Shown here piece after piece: positions 25,636 through 35,726 of a stretch of DNA of 64,000 bases. The position numbers and the translations under genes were made by a program. Positions within the stretch are counted from its first letter, which is position 1, and every line of letters starts with the position of its first letter. Source of the stretch: Caviibacter abscessus (GTDB taxonomy: Bacteria; Fusobacteriota; Fusobacteriia; Fusobacteriales; Leptotrichiaceae); contig NZ_LOQG01000038.1 of assembly GCF_001517835.1 (NCBI RefSeq), forward strand, positions 1-64,000. The letters run 5' to 3'. The notes beneath the pieces were generated by a model. It worked only from the letters and a program-made list of their open reading frames with translations. It made no database searches and had not been told where the DNA came from.

Positions 25636-27018
25636 ATGAAAATAAAAAGCAATAAAGATATAAGTGAGAATAAGCTTAAAGAGTTTATTTACTCTATTTT
25701 CCCAGATAATAATGATGAAATAGAAATTAATTTTAAGGAAAATAAAAATAATATTGAGATAGAATATAATAAGGAATATACTTTTTCTTTACCTGTTTTA
25801 TACAATAGAGAAAAACAAAAACTCGCAATGTTAAAAACAGGTCTTTTAAAGTTATATAATAAAAATATGTTATGGGGAGGTATTGTCGGTGTAAGACCGA
25901 CAAAACTTTTTTTTGCTCTTTTAAAAGAAGTAAAGTCTTTTGAAAAAGTTTGTGAAATATTAAAGAAAGTATATTTGGTATCAGATGAAAAGACAAAACT
26001 TCTTGAAAATGTAGCAAGAAATTCTATTGAATATATTGATGAAACTAGTGTTGGAGTGTATATAGGCATAGCTTTTTGTCCAACAAAATGTTCATATTGT
26101 TCGTTTCCTGCTTATTTAAAAAAAGGTAAGTATGAACTTAATTATAGTAAGTATATTGATACATTAATTGATGAAGTGACAAAAATAGGAAAACTTTTAT
26201 CAAAACTAAATCTTAAATTAAGTACAATATATATAGGTGGAGGAACACCAAGTATTTTAAATGTTACTGAACTAAGAAGACTTCTTGATGCAATAATTAA
26301 AAATTATAATTTACAACATTTGATTGAGTTTACATTTGAAGCAGGGCGTATAGATACATTAGATGATGAAAAATTAGAAATATTAAAACATTATAATGTA
26401 GATAGAATTAGTATAAATCCTCAGTCTTTTAAAGATGAAACATTAAAATTAGTAAATAGATATCACAATATTGAAAAATTAAATGATGTGTATAATAAAG
26501 CTAAAGAACTAGGATTTATAATAAATATGGACTATATTTTAGGATTGCCTAAAGAAAGTACACAAGATATATTAAATACTATACAAAAAATGTATGAATA
26601 TGATGTTGAAAATATTACTATACATAATTTAGCACTTAAAAAAAGTAGTTATCTTACTAAAACAAAATTTTTTCATGAAACATTAGATTATAAAAAAATA
26701 TATGAAAAAATTTTTGAAATGGCAAAATCAAAAAAATATGTACCTTACTATATGTACAGACAAAAAAATAGTTATGATTGGGGAGAAAACATAGGTTTTT
26801 GTAAAAAAGGATATCAATCTGTATATAATATAGATATGATAGAAGAAAATAAGAATATTTTTGGTATAGGTGCAGGTTCAGTAACTAAACTTATTGATAA
26901 AAATACTATAAAAAGGATATCAAGTCCTAAAGATCCTCTTTCTTATATCCTAGAATATGATAAAAGACTAAATCAAAAAATTGATGAAATATTGGAGTAT
27001 TATGAAAAATTTGAATAA
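25636..27018 (+). CDS. hemZ: Radical SAM coproporphyrinogen dehydrogenase-like protein HemZ
   Basis: A 460-residue radical SAM protein. The iron-sulfur cluster motif CPTKCSYCSF gives Cys148, Cys152 and Cys155. GGGTPSIL and FEAGRIDTLDDEKLEILKHYNVDRISINPQSF follow, as in HemN/HemZ. The N-terminal 145 residues with MLWGGIVGVRPTKLF are typical of HemZ and absent from HemN. HemZ proteins are annotated as oxygen-independent coproporphyrinogen oxidases, but other members of the HemN family are heme chaperones. No other heme gene lies in the window, so the role is open. The ribosome site is weak (AAAGTG). Confidence 0.85.
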   Translation: MKIKSNKDISENKLKEFIYSIFPDNNDEIEINFKENKNNIEIEYNKEYTFSLPVLYNREKQKLAMLKTGLLKLYNKNMLWGGIVGVRPTKLFFALLKEVKSFEKVCEILKKVYLVSDEKTKLLENVARNSIEYIDETSVGVYIGIAFCPTKCSYCSFPAYLKKGKYELNYSKYIDTLIDEVTKIGKLLSKLNLKLSTIYIGGGTPSILNVTELRRLLDAIIKNYNLQHLIEFTFEAGRIDTLDDEKLEILKHYNVDRISINPQSFKDETLKLVNRYHNIEKLNDVYNKAKELGFIINMDYILGLPKESTQDILNTIQKMYEYDVENITIHNLALKKSSYLTKTKFFHETLDYKKIYEKIFEMAKSKKYVPYYMYRQKNSYDWGENIGFCKKGYQSVYNIDMIEENKNIFGIGAGSVTKLIDKNTIKRISSPKDPLSYILEYDKRLNQKIDEILEYYEKFE

Positions 27019-27544
27019 ATATTTTTTGCTTATGTTAATTGTGTTAATTTCAGGTTATTTTATTACAAATAATAAAAGTATAAATATTGATGAGAATGAT
27101 TATGGTGTCGAAATAAATGAAAATATAGAATATCAAACATACAGCGAAAAAAAGAGTATTAATAATTTAACATATGATGATTTTAAAAATTCAAAGTTAT
27201 CATCAAAAAAGGTACAAGAGATAATAGAATACAAAAAGTATATGGGAGCAATAAAAACGGTTGATGAATTAAGATTTATATCAAGATTTAGCGATGATGA
27301 TATTGAAATAATAAAGCAAATATTTACAGATGAAACACATGATGTGAATTATAAATCACATAATATTAACATTGCAACAAAAAAACAATTGAAATTTTTA
27401 GGATTAAGTAGCAAAGATGTAAATAAAATTATAAATTACAGAAAAAATAAAAATATAGAAAATTTAATAGAATTAAAGAGTATAATTTCTGAAAGTTATT
27501 CTAATATTAAAGGTGGTGTAATTTTTGATGGCAACGATATTTGA
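27002..27544 (+). CDS. ComEA-like helix-hairpin-helix protein
   Basis: A 180-residue protein with one N-terminal membrane or signal segment (KYFLLMLIVLISGYFI) and two helix-hairpin-helix-like modules. The first is in KLSSKKVQEIIEYKKYMGAIKTVDELRFI and the second in NIATKKQLKFLGLSSKDVNKIINYRKN. This is the architecture of ComEA-type proteins that bind incoming DNA during transformation, or of related envelope proteins. ATG 27002 is chosen over an upstream TTG because GGAG precedes it and the signal then begins at once. It overlaps hemZ by 17 bases and the next gene by 17 bases. Confidence 0.6.
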   Translation: MKNLNKYFLLMLIVLISGYFITNNKSINIDENDYGVEINENIEYQTYSEKKSINNLTYDDFKNSKLSSKKVQEIIEYKKYMGAIKTVDELRFISRFSDDDIEIIKQIFTDETHDVNYKSHNINIATKKQLKFLGLSSKDVNKIINYRKNKNIENLIELKSIISESYSNIKGGVIFDGNDI

Positions 27545-28508
27545 TTATATTAAAGAAAATAATGAAGAAATAACTGAAAAAAATTTTAATATACTTGATA
27601 GTTTGATTATGACAAGAATAGTGTACCTACCTTTTGATAAAATATTATTTAAAAATGAGAAAAAAACGCTACATTATCTACTTAATATTGTTTCAAAATA
27701 TAAAGATAAATATTTTTTAATGAAAGATGATATAAAATTAGTTAAATATTTACTTGAAAGCAAAAGATTTAAAAATATAGAGGTTTTTAATTATATAAAC
27801 ATTATTGATAAAGAAATTGAAAAGCAGTTTGGTGCAATGGTCTTGGATTTAGGTTTTGCAAATTATGTATCTTTTAAAGGTACAGATAAAACTTTAATAG
27901 GTTGGAAAGAAGACTTAAATATGAGTTATGATAAGGTTCCGTCTCAAGAAGAATCAATTATATATCTTAAAGATGTATTAGACATTACAGATAAAAATGT
28001 TTTTATAGGAGGACATTCAAAAGGAGGAAATTTAGCTATTTATTCTTCAATATATGTAGATAATGCCTCAAGAATAAACAGAATATATAATTTTGATGGA
28101 CCTGGATTTTTAAATGATGTTTTGAATGAAAAAGGGTATGAAAAAATAGTTGATAAAATTGAAACAATAATACCAAGTTCTTCAATAATAGGACTTTTAT
28201 TAAATAGAAAAGAAAAAATAAAAATAATAAATAGTACGAGTTTTTTTGTTATGCAACATGATTTATATTCTTGGGGAATAAGTAAAAATGATTTTGTTTA
28301 TTTGGATAAAATAACTAATATAAGTTCTTCTTTGGATAAATCAATATCAATGTGGCTTGAACAAACAACCCCTAAAGAAAGAAAAGAATTTATAAATTCA
28401 GTTTACAGTAAAATAATTAAAGAAAAAAGTGTAAAAAATTTAAAAGAAATTAATACTGAAGTCATTACAAAATTATTAAATAATATACTTAAAAATATTA
28501 AATTGTGA
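27528..28508 (+). CDS. Mbeg1-like (DUF2974) alpha/beta hydrolase
   Basis: The 326-residue product starts ATIFDYIKENNEEITEKNFNILDSLIMTRIVYL, a usual Mbeg1-like opening. It has the lipase-type elbow GGHSKGGNLA near residue 162, preceded by VSFKGTDKTLIGWKEDLNMSY and followed by NFDGPGF. This matches the DUF2974 hydrolases of Firmicutes and Fusobacteria, thought to be cytoplasmic lipases or esterases. No signal peptide is seen. ATG 28-spaced behind AAAGGTGG is preferred to the TTG one codon upstream. Confidence 0.8.
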   Translation: MATIFDYIKENNEEITEKNFNILDSLIMTRIVYLPFDKILFKNEKKTLHYLLNIVSKYKDKYFLMKDDIKLVKYLLESKRFKNIEVFNYINIIDKEIEKQFGAMVLDLGFANYVSFKGTDKTLIGWKEDLNMSYDKVPSQEESIIYLKDVLDITDKNVFIGGHSKGGNLAIYSSIYVDNASRINRIYNFDGPGFLNDVLNEKGYEKIVDKIETIIPSSSIIGLLLNRKEKIKIINSTSFFVMQHDLYSWGISKNDFVYLDKITNISSSLDKSISMWLEQTTPKERKEFINSVYSKIIKEKSVKNLKEINTEVITKLLNNILKNIKL

Positions 28509-28514
28509 TATAAT
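28506..28514 (+). promoter_or_regulatory. Candidate extended -10 promoter before murF
   Basis: TGATATAAT overlaps the stop codon of the preceding gene, 28 bases before the murF ATG. It fits TGnTATAAT, but the -35 region is poor. It could start the mur cluster transcript. Confidence 0.4.
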
Positions 28515-28541
28515 AAAAGGCAAACAATTTTGGAGAAAAAA

Positions 28542-29759
28542 ATGAATAAAAGAGAAGTATTTAGAAGAATATTAAACGAGAATTTTGATTTTAGCGGTCA
28601 GGTATGTATGGACTCAAAATTAGCAAAAAAAGGAGATATATTTTTTGCTATAAGAGGTGGAAATAAGTATATTGAAGAAGTTATAAAAAAAGGAGCATAT
28701 CCTATATATGACTGTGATAAAGATTTTAATATAGGTAAAAAAGTAAATGATACAGTTAGCTTTATGCAAGAATTTGCTAAAAACTATAGAATGAATCTTA
28801 ATGCAAAAGTAATAGCAATAACTGGAAGTAATGGGAAAACAACGGTTAAAGATATATTAGCTATACTTCTGGAAAATAGTTATGCGACTTATGGAAATTA
28901 TAATAACCATATAGGTGTTCCATTTACAATATTGTCTTGTCCTATAGATAAAGATTATTTGATTTTAGAAATGGGAATGAGTATGACTGGAGAAATTAAA
29001 TTACTTTCAAGTATATCATTGCCTGATTATAGTATAATTACAAATATAGGAGATTCTCATATAGAATATTTAAAAACTAGAGAAAATGTTTTTAAAGCTA
29101 AAACTGAATTAATTCCATATACAAAATCAAAGGTTATAGTTAATGGTAAAGATGAGTATTTGAAGACTTTAGAGAAAGCTTTAAAAGTTGTACTTGATAA
29201 TGATGTAATAATAGATGATAAAGGAACAAGTTTTTTATATAATAACAATAAATATCATACTAATTTATACGGAAAACATAATGCGGAAAATATAAGCTTA
29301 TGTATAGCAGTTTTAAATGAGATGGGTGTATCTAATTTTGAAAGCAAACTAGATAATATAAAATTAACATCTATGAGATTTGAACTTTTAAATCAAGGAG
29401 ACAATGTAATAATAAATGATGCATATAATGCAGCACCAAAATCTGTTGAAAGTTCACTTGAAACATTAAATCAAATATTTAAAGATAAATATAAGGTTGT
29501 AATTCTAGGTGATATGTTAGAGCTTGGAGAAAATGAAGTTAAATATCACAGTAATTTAAAAAATGTGCTTAAAAATATAAAATATGATAAGTTATATTTA
29601 TATGGAAAACTTATGGAAAATTTAAAGATAGACGGTGCAATACATACTATGGATAAAAATTTTATAAAAACTGAAATAAGAAATTTAAAAAATGCCGTAA
29701 TTTTTTTAAAAGGTTCAAGAGGTATGAAACTTGAAGAAATAGTGGAAGGGGATAGATAA
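28542..29759 (+). CDS. murF: UDP-N-acetylmuramoyl-tripeptide--D-alanyl-D-alanine ligase
   Basis: Adds D-Ala-D-Ala to the cytoplasmic peptidoglycan precursor. The 405-residue product has the Mur ligase ATP loop ITGSNGKTTVKDIL near residue 94, NYNNHIGVPFTIL, LEMGMSMTGEIK and the C-terminal NDAYNAAPKSVESSLETL with GDMLELGENEVKYH, specific to MurF. ATG 28542 lies 6 bases after TGGAG. mraY starts on the last base of its stop. murE is not in the window. Confidence 0.96.
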   Translation: MNKREVFRRILNENFDFSGQVCMDSKLAKKGDIFFAIRGGNKYIEEVIKKGAYPIYDCDKDFNIGKKVNDTVSFMQEFAKNYRMNLNAKVIAITGSNGKTTVKDILAILLENSYATYGNYNNHIGVPFTILSCPIDKDYLILEMGMSMTGEIKLLSSISLPDYSIITNIGDSHIEYLKTRENVFKAKTELIPYTKSKVIVNGKDEYLKTLEKALKVVLDNDVIIDDKGTSFLYNNNKYHTNLYGKHNAENISLCIAVLNEMGVSNFESKLDNIKLTSMRFELLNQGDNVIINDAYNAAPKSVESSLETLNQIFKDKYKVVILGDMLELGENEVKYHSNLKNVLKNIKYDKLYLYGKLMENLKIDGAIHTMDKNFIKTEIRNLKNAVIFLKGSRGMKLEEIVEGDR

Positions 29760-30847
29760 TGCTATATTTACTACAACAGTTGTTTATAAATCAAGTAAGC
29801 TTTTTTAGAATATTTAAGTCTTTAGCAATAAGAGGATCAATAGCATTTTTTGTTGCTTTATTATTAACTTTAATTTTTGGTGGAAAAATTATAGACATAT
29901 TAAGAGCAAAAAAATTGGGAGATAAAATAAGAGAAGAGGGACCTAGCAGTCATTTAAGTAAGGCTGGAACTCCTACTATGGGAGGTATAATAATTATTTC
30001 TGCAATAATTATTGCTATGTTAGTTGCAGGAAATTTCACAAATAAATATACAGTTTTTCTATTTTGTATGACAATTTTATTTACTTATATAGGTTTTTAT
30101 GATGATTATTTAAAATTAACAAAAAGTAAAAAAGGTTTATCAGGAAAGAAAAAATTATTAGGTCAATTAATAATGAGTTTAATAACTTTCCTATTTATAT
30201 TAAAATTTAGATTAAGTGGAACAGAAGTTGATTTTTCATTAGTAAATCCATTTATAAAAAATTCATATTTATATATTGGAGCTTTTGCTTTCTTTATATT
30301 CATATGTTTTGTAGTCATAGGTTCATCAAATGCAATAAATTTAACTGATGGATTAGATGGACTTGTAAGTGGACCAATAATGATAGTAAGTATAATATTT
30401 CTTATGATTGCATACTTTGCAGGACATAAAGAATTATCATTGTATCTTAACATTTACTATATTGAGGGAGCAGGAGAAATAGCTGTTTATCTTTCAGCGG
30501 TAATAGGAGCAATAATTGGATTTTTATGGTTTAATTTTTATCCAGCTCAAGTATTTATGGGAGATACAGGTTCTCTTACTTTAGGTGGTATACTTGGAAT
30601 GATAGCAATATTTGTAAAACAAGAGTTTTTACTTCCTATTGCGGGATTTGTCTTTATCGCTGAAGCTCTTTCGGTTATAATACAAGTTTTGTATTTTAAA
30701 AGAACTCATAAGAGAATATTTAAAATGGCACCAATACATCATCACTTTGAAATGGGTGGGTTGCCAGAAACAAAGGTTACAGTTAGATTTTGGATAATAA
30801 CAATAATAATGTGTATAATAGCATTTATGATACTTAAAATTAGATAG
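29759..30847 (+). CDS. mraY: Phospho-N-acetylmuramoyl-pentapeptide transferase
   Basis: Transfers the precursor to undecaprenyl phosphate, forming lipid I at the inner membrane. The 362-residue polytopic product shows GTPTMGGIIII, FYDDYLKLTKSKKGLSGKKKL (with the catalytic Asp pair), NAINLTDGLDGLVSG and the histidine motif MAPIHHHFEMGGLPE near residues 325-340. Ten membrane helices are expected. It overlaps murF by one base; murD begins 8 bases later. Confidence 0.97.
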   Translation: MLYLLQQLFINQVSFFRIFKSLAIRGSIAFFVALLLTLIFGGKIIDILRAKKLGDKIREEGPSSHLSKAGTPTMGGIIIISAIIIAMLVAGNFTNKYTVFLFCMTILFTYIGFYDDYLKLTKSKKGLSGKKKLLGQLIMSLITFLFILKFRLSGTEVDFSLVNPFIKNSYLYIGAFAFFIFICFVVIGSSNAINLTDGLDGLVSGPIMIVSIIFLMIAYFAGHKELSLYLNIYYIEGAGEIAVYLSAVIGAIIGFLWFNFYPAQVFMGDTGSLTLGGILGMIAIFVKQEFLLPIAGFVFIAEALSVIIQVLYFKRTHKRIFKMAPIHHHFEMGGLPETKVTVRFWIITIIMCIIAFMILKIR

Positions 30848-30855
30848 GAATAGTT

Positions 30856-32133
30856 ATGAAGTATATAGTATTTGGTTTAGGGATAAGTGGAGAGGGAGCA
30901 AAAGAGCTCTTGGAATATAAAAAAGAGGAATTTGTTGTTGTTGATGATAAGCAGGGAATACCAAGCATTAATGCAATAGAAATAACAAATAAAGATGATA
31001 TTGTTATCAAAAGTCCAGGTATATCTTGGAATAACGAATATTTAAAAAGATGTTTAGAAAAAGGAATTAAAATAATATCTGAAATAGATTTAGCGATAAA
31101 ATATGTGAATCCTAAAACAAAATTAATTGCTATTACAGGAACAAATGGAAAAACGACAACTTGCACTAAAATATATGAATTATTAAAATATGCAGGATAC
31201 AATGTTGCACTTGGGGGAAATGAAGGGCATTCATTTGCAAAAATAATAACTGATAAGAATGATTATGATTATATAGTATTAGAACTTAGTAGTTATCAAC
31301 TAGAAAATAATCCAAGCATAAAACCATATATTTGTGCAATTACAAATTTAACACCTGACCATTTATTAAGATATGATAGTGTAAATGATTACTATATAAC
31401 TAAAATGAATATATTTAAAAATCAAGATGAAAATGATTATATAGTCATTAATCCTAAAGACGAAGAGTTTAAAAAACTTTTTAAGGATTGTAAATCAAAA
31501 AAAATATATATAGAAGAAGACGAGAATTACTTAGTATTTGAAGGAGAACGTATTATACAAAAGGAAAAAACAAGTTTAAAAGGCGAACACAATATTCAAA
31601 ATATGAATTTTATTATTGCAGTTGCTAAAATTGTTGGTGTTGATACAAAAATAATAGAACAGTTTTTATCATCAACAAAGTCTTTAGAACATAGAATGGA
31701 GGTCTTTTTTAAAAAAGATATGACTTTTTTTATAAATGATTCTAAAGGAACTAATGTTGAATCTTCTTTATTTGCACTTGATGCTTATAAAAATAAAAAT
31801 CTTGTTTTAATATGTGGTGGACAAGATAAGAAAATTGATAATACAAAAATGTATGAGAAAATATATGAGTGTGTTGATTTTTGTTTACTTATAGGGGAAA
31901 ATGCAAATCAGTACATTAGTGAATTTGCGAAGTCTGGATATAATTTGTATTATAATGCAAAAACTTTGGAAAATGCTGTTACATATATATCAAAAAATAT
32001 GGATTTAAAAAAAGAAACATATGTTTTATTAAGTCCTGCAACTGCAAGTTTTGATCAATTTAAAAGTTTTGAACATAGAGGAGCAGAGTTTAAGAGATTA
32101 GTTGTTGAGATAATTGGAGATAAAAATGAATAA
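30856..32133 (+). CDS. murD: UDP-N-acetylmuramoylalanine--D-glutamate ligase
   Basis: Adds D-glutamate to UDP-MurNAc-L-Ala. The 425-residue product begins with a Rossmann-like FGLGISGEGAKELLEY and has the ATP loop ITGTNGKTTTC near residue 93, LELSSYQLE, NLTPDHL and FINDSKGTNVESSLFAL, a MurD signature. The C-terminal LLSPATASFDQFKSFEHRGAEFKRLV is also diagnostic. ftsW begins inside its last codons (8-base overlap). Confidence 0.96.
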   Translation: MKYIVFGLGISGEGAKELLEYKKEEFVVVDDKQGIPSINAIEITNKDDIVIKSPGISWNNEYLKRCLEKGIKIISEIDLAIKYVNPKTKLIAITGTNGKTTTCTKIYELLKYAGYNVALGGNEGHSFAKIITDKNDYDYIVLELSSYQLENNPSIKPYICAITNLTPDHLLRYDSVNDYYITKMNIFKNQDENDYIVINPKDEEFKKLFKDCKSKKIYIEEDENYLVFEGERIIQKEKTSLKGEHNIQNMNFIIAVAKIVGVDTKIIEQFLSSTKSLEHRMEVFFKKDMTFFINDSKGTNVESSLFALDAYKNKNLVLICGGQDKKIDNTKMYEKIYECVDFCLLIGENANQYISEFAKSGYNLYYNAKTLENAVTYISKNMDLKKETYVLLSPATASFDQFKSFEHRGAEFKRLVVEIIGDKNE

Positions 32134-33301
32134 TATTATAGATAATGCAACGGAAAGTGTAAATAAAAATAAAGAATTGCAACAGTTTATAAAAACTCAT
32201 ATTTCATTAATTATACTTTGTATTTTGCTTATACTTCTTACAATAGGAATAGTTTCTGTTTGGAGCATAAGTTCGCCTTTATCTGAATTGAAACATACAA
32301 ATATAGGTAGAAAATACATTGGTTTAGTTGGAATATCTGTATTTTTGGTTGCAATACCTTCATATTATTTAATACGTTTTAAAAAAATAAGTGAAGGAAC
32401 TTTAATTTCTCTTTACATATTAGGATTTTTATTTTTGCTTTCACCTTTAGTATTGGGGCATAAAATAAATGGAGCAAGAAGATGGATTAATGTTTTCTTT
32501 ATACAATTACAACCTTCTGAATTTGCGAAACCTATATTAATATATATTTTTGCGATATATTTTAATGAATTAAAAGATGTTATAAATAAATATATATTAT
32601 TTTTTAATGTTAAAATGAAAGCACATATGGGGATAACTATTATTTGGTCTGCACTGGTCTTTTTTTACTGCTTAGCTATATTATCAGGAAAAGCATTAAC
32701 ATCAACGTTACAAGTTGCATTACTTTCATATTTGATGTTATGTGTATCTAATGTTGAAAAGAAATATAAGACAGCAATATTAGGACTTTCTTCATTATTA
32801 TTAATACCTGCGGCATTTTTAGTAAAATATAGACTTGAACGTATAACGCAATTTCAAAGCGGGGGTTCACAACAAACTTTAGAAGGACTTACTGCAATAA
32901 AAACAGGTTTTTTATTTGGTAGAGGTTTCGGTAGTGGATTTCAGAAATATTTTTACTTGTCAGAAGCACATACAGATTATATTTTTTCTGCTATAGCTGA
33001 AGAATTAGGGCTTATATTAAGCTTAATTGTACTTAGCTTATTTATCGTTTTAGTAGCTCTTATCTTTTATGCTGCTATAAATGCAGCGGATAGCACTGAA
33101 AAATATGTAATATTTGGTGTAGGATTTGTATTAACTAATCAAATAATAGCCCATATAGGAATTAATTTGGGATTATTACCTTCAACAGGTATTACATTAC
33201 CGTTTATAAGTTATGGAGGAAGTGCCTTAATGTCAAATTTAATTTGTATGAGTTTATTATTTAAAGCTTTAGATAATATGGAATGGAAGGTAATAAAATA
33301 A
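32126..33301 (+). CDS. ftsW: Septal peptidoglycan polymerase FtsW (SEDS family)
   Basis: Glycosyltransferase that builds septal peptidoglycan from lipid II with its partner PBP3. The 391-residue product has about ten membrane helices, the motif GHKINGARRWINVFFIQLQPSEFAKP and the closing signature GLLPSTGITLPFISYGGSALM. ATG 32126 is chosen with GGAG 6 bases upstream; a TTG further up lacks a site. Position between murD and murG supports FtsW over RodA. Confidence 0.93.
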   Translation: MNNIIDNATESVNKNKELQQFIKTHISLIILCILLILLTIGIVSVWSISSPLSELKHTNIGRKYIGLVGISVFLVAIPSYYLIRFKKISEGTLISLYILGFLFLLSPLVLGHKINGARRWINVFFIQLQPSEFAKPILIYIFAIYFNELKDVINKYILFFNVKMKAHMGITIIWSALVFFYCLAILSGKALTSTLQVALLSYLMLCVSNVEKKYKTAILGLSSLLLIPAAFLVKYRLERITQFQSGGSQQTLEGLTAIKTGFLFGRGFGSGFQKYFYLSEAHTDYIFSAIAEELGLILSLIVLSLFIVLVALIFYAAINAADSTEKYVIFGVGFVLTNQIIAHIGINLGLLPSTGITLPFISYGGSALMSNLICMSLLFKALDNMEWKVIK

Positions 33302-34365
33302 TGAAAAGAGTCGTGCTTACAACAGGTGGAACTGGAGGTCATATATACCCTGCAATTTCACTTGCTAAAAGTTTAAAAGAAGAAGGATATGAAGTTACAT
33401 TTATAGGCACTTGTCATAGAATGGAAAAAGATATTGTAACTAATGCAGGATATGATTTTATAGGTCTTGACGTAGTACCTTTAAGAAGTGTTAAATCTAT
33501 ATTAAAAATGATTTCTGCTATATTTCAAGCAAGAAAAATACTTAAAGAAAAGAATATAGATATGGTCATAGGTTTTGGAAACTATATTTCAATACCTTCA
33601 ATTATTGCTGCAAAACTGCTTAATAAAACAATATATTTACAAGAACAAAATGTTCTTATGGGTCTTGCGAATAAATATGGATATAGATTTGCCAAAAAAG
33701 TTTTTTTAGCATATAAGACAAGTCTTAACTATATTCCTAAAAAGTATCATCATAAGTTTATAGTTACAGGTAATCCATTAAGACATGAATTTTACACAGC
33801 AATAAAAAGCAAGAATAGAGAAAAACTTGAAATATCTGAGAATGAAAAAGTTATACTTGTAATGGGTGGAAGTTTAGGAGCAAAGCCTATTAACGAAGCA
33901 ATAATAAAAAACATTGAGAAAATAAATGAAAAACAAAATTTAAAATTTTATTGGTCTACAGGGGAATCTTTATTTAAAGAAACTTATGCAAAAATAAAAA
34001 ATTTAAAAAATATAATACTTATGCCATATTTTGAAAATGCTTGTGAGCTTATGAGTGCGGCAGACTTAGTAATATGTAGAGCAGGAGCGTCAACTATATC
34101 TGAATTATTACAGTTAAAAAAACCTTCTGTAATGATACCATATAGTTTTGTTGGGCAAAAAGAAAATGCAGAGATGTTAGAATATGCAGATGCAACAAAA
34201 ACATTTACTAATGAACAAGCTGTTGAAGCTATAGATGTGGCATTAAATTTATGCTATCAAGATGATAAACTTGAATTTATGATAGATAATATTTCAAAAT
34301 TAGATACAGGGAATGCCGTAGAAAATATAATAACGATTATAAAAGGAGATAATAGCAAATGCTAA
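33301..34365 (+). CDS. murG: Undecaprenyldiphospho-muramoylpentapeptide GlcNAc transferase
   Basis: Converts lipid I to lipid II on the inner face of the membrane. The 354-residue GT-B enzyme has the first glycine loop TTGGTGGHIYPAISLA, GFGNYISIPSIIAA, the second loop VMGGSLGAKPINEAI and the acceptor site region ICRAGASTISELL with GQKENAEML. ATG 33301 overlaps the ftsW stop (TAATG); GGAAGG lies 10 bases upstream. murC overlaps its end by 7 bases. Confidence 0.97.
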   Translation: MKRVVLTTGGTGGHIYPAISLAKSLKEEGYEVTFIGTCHRMEKDIVTNAGYDFIGLDVVPLRSVKSILKMISAIFQARKILKEKNIDMVIGFGNYISIPSIIAAKLLNKTIYLQEQNVLMGLANKYGYRFAKKVFLAYKTSLNYIPKKYHHKFIVTGNPLRHEFYTAIKSKNREKLEISENEKVILVMGGSLGAKPINEAIIKNIEKINEKQNLKFYWSTGESLFKETYAKIKNLKNIILMPYFENACELMSAADLVICRAGASTISELLQLKKPSVMIPYSFVGQKENAEMLEYADATKTFTNEQAVEAIDVALNLCYQDDKLEFMIDNISKLDTGNAVENIITIIKGDNSKC

Positions 34366-35717
34366 AAAAAGTATATTTTAGTGGTATAAATGGAATAGGA
34401 ATGAGCGGAATTGCAAAAATTTTAAAACAAAAAGGGTATGAAGTAGAAGGCTCAGACTTAGAGTATAAAGATGCTACAAAAAATCTTGAAGATTTGGGTA
34501 TAAAAGTACATATAGGTCAAGTTGTTGAAAATATAGAAAGTTTTAATCCCGATTTATATGTTTATTCAACAGCAATTAGAACAACTAATCCTGAATATAT
34601 ATATGCAAAGTCAAAAAATATTGAAATGAAAAGAAGAGGCGAAATGTTAGCTGATATAGTTAATACTTTTGAAAATAGTATAGCTATTGCAGGAACTCAT
34701 GGTAAAACTACAACTTCTTCTATGTGTTCAGTATGCTTTTTAGAAAAGGATCCTTATATAGTAGTTGGCGGTGTAATTCCTGAAATAAATAGCAATAGTA
34801 AAATAGGAACAAGCAATTATTTCATAATTGAAGCTGATGAAAGTGATAATTCGTTCTTATACTTGTATCCTAATTATTCTGTTATAACTAATATAGAAGC
34901 TGATCATCTAGAACATCATGGTACATTTGAAAACATAAAGAAATCGTTTATTCAGTTTATAGAACAAACAAAGAAAAAAGTAATATTATCAAAAGACTGT
35001 CCAAATATAGAAAGCTTAGATTTAGAAAAATATAAGGAAAAATTAATATTTTACAGTGCAAATAAAAAAACTGACATATATGCAACAAATATTAGAAATT
35101 TAGATGGAATAACAACGTATACTGTAGTAATTAATGATACTGAAATAGGGGAATTTAGTTTAAAAGTTCCTGGTATACATAATATACAAAATTCTTTACC
35201 TGTAATATATTTATCATATATTGAAGGATTAGATATAAATTTAGTTAAAAAGCATTTAGAAAATTTTAGTGGTGCAAATAGAAGATATCAAGTTATATAT
35301 AACGAAGAAATAAAAATAATTGATGATTATGCACATCATCCTACTGAAATTAAAGCAACATTAAATGCTGCTAAATTAAATGAAAAAGGTAAGATAACAG
35401 TAGTATTTGAACCACATAGATATACAAGAACAAAATTCTTTATGGATGAATTTGCAAAAGCTTTATCTATTGCAGATAAAATAATACTTTTACCTATTTA
35501 TGCAGCAAGTGAAGATAATGATAGTGGAATAAGCTCGTATGATTTATATGAAAAAATCAAACAATTTGATAAAAACAAAGAAGTTGATGTTATGCTTCCT
35601 ATGGAAGTAATGGAATATATATATATGAATAATGAACCTACAGATATATACATTTTTATGGGGGCAGGAACAGTTTCTAAATTTGCTTATAGATTAGTAA
35701 ATAAAATAAAAGGGTAG
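34359..35717 (+). CDS. murC: UDP-N-acetylmuramate--L-alanine ligase
   Basis: First Mur ligase, adding L-Ala to UDP-MurNAc. The 452-residue product has FSGINGIGMSGIAKILK at the start, the ATP loop IAGTHGKTTTSSM near residue 108, EADESDNSFLYLYP, NIEADHLEHHGTFE and IIDDYAHHPTEIKATL, as in all MurC proteins. It overlaps murG by 7 bases. murB follows directly. Confidence 0.97.
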   Translation: MLKKVYFSGINGIGMSGIAKILKQKGYEVEGSDLEYKDATKNLEDLGIKVHIGQVVENIESFNPDLYVYSTAIRTTNPEYIYAKSKNIEMKRRGEMLADIVNTFENSIAIAGTHGKTTTSSMCSVCFLEKDPYIVVGGVIPEINSNSKIGTSNYFIIEADESDNSFLYLYPNYSVITNIEADHLEHHGTFENIKKSFIQFIEQTKKKVILSKDCPNIESLDLEKYKEKLIFYSANKKTDIYATNIRNLDGITTYTVVINDTEIGEFSLKVPGIHNIQNSLPVIYLSYIEGLDINLVKKHLENFSGANRRYQVIYNEEIKIIDDYAHHPTEIKATLNAAKLNEKGKITVVFEPHRYTRTKFFMDEFAKALSIADKIILLPIYAASEDNDSGISSYDLYEKIKQFDKNKEVDVMLPMEVMEYIYMNNEPTDIYIFMGAGTVSKFAYRLVNKIKG

Positions 35718-35726
35718 GTGATAAGC

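Noticed and set aside
25689-26069. Two overlapping minus-strand frames opposite hemZ
   Set aside because: Low-complexity hydrophobic readings caused by the AT-rich antisense of a clear radical SAM gene.
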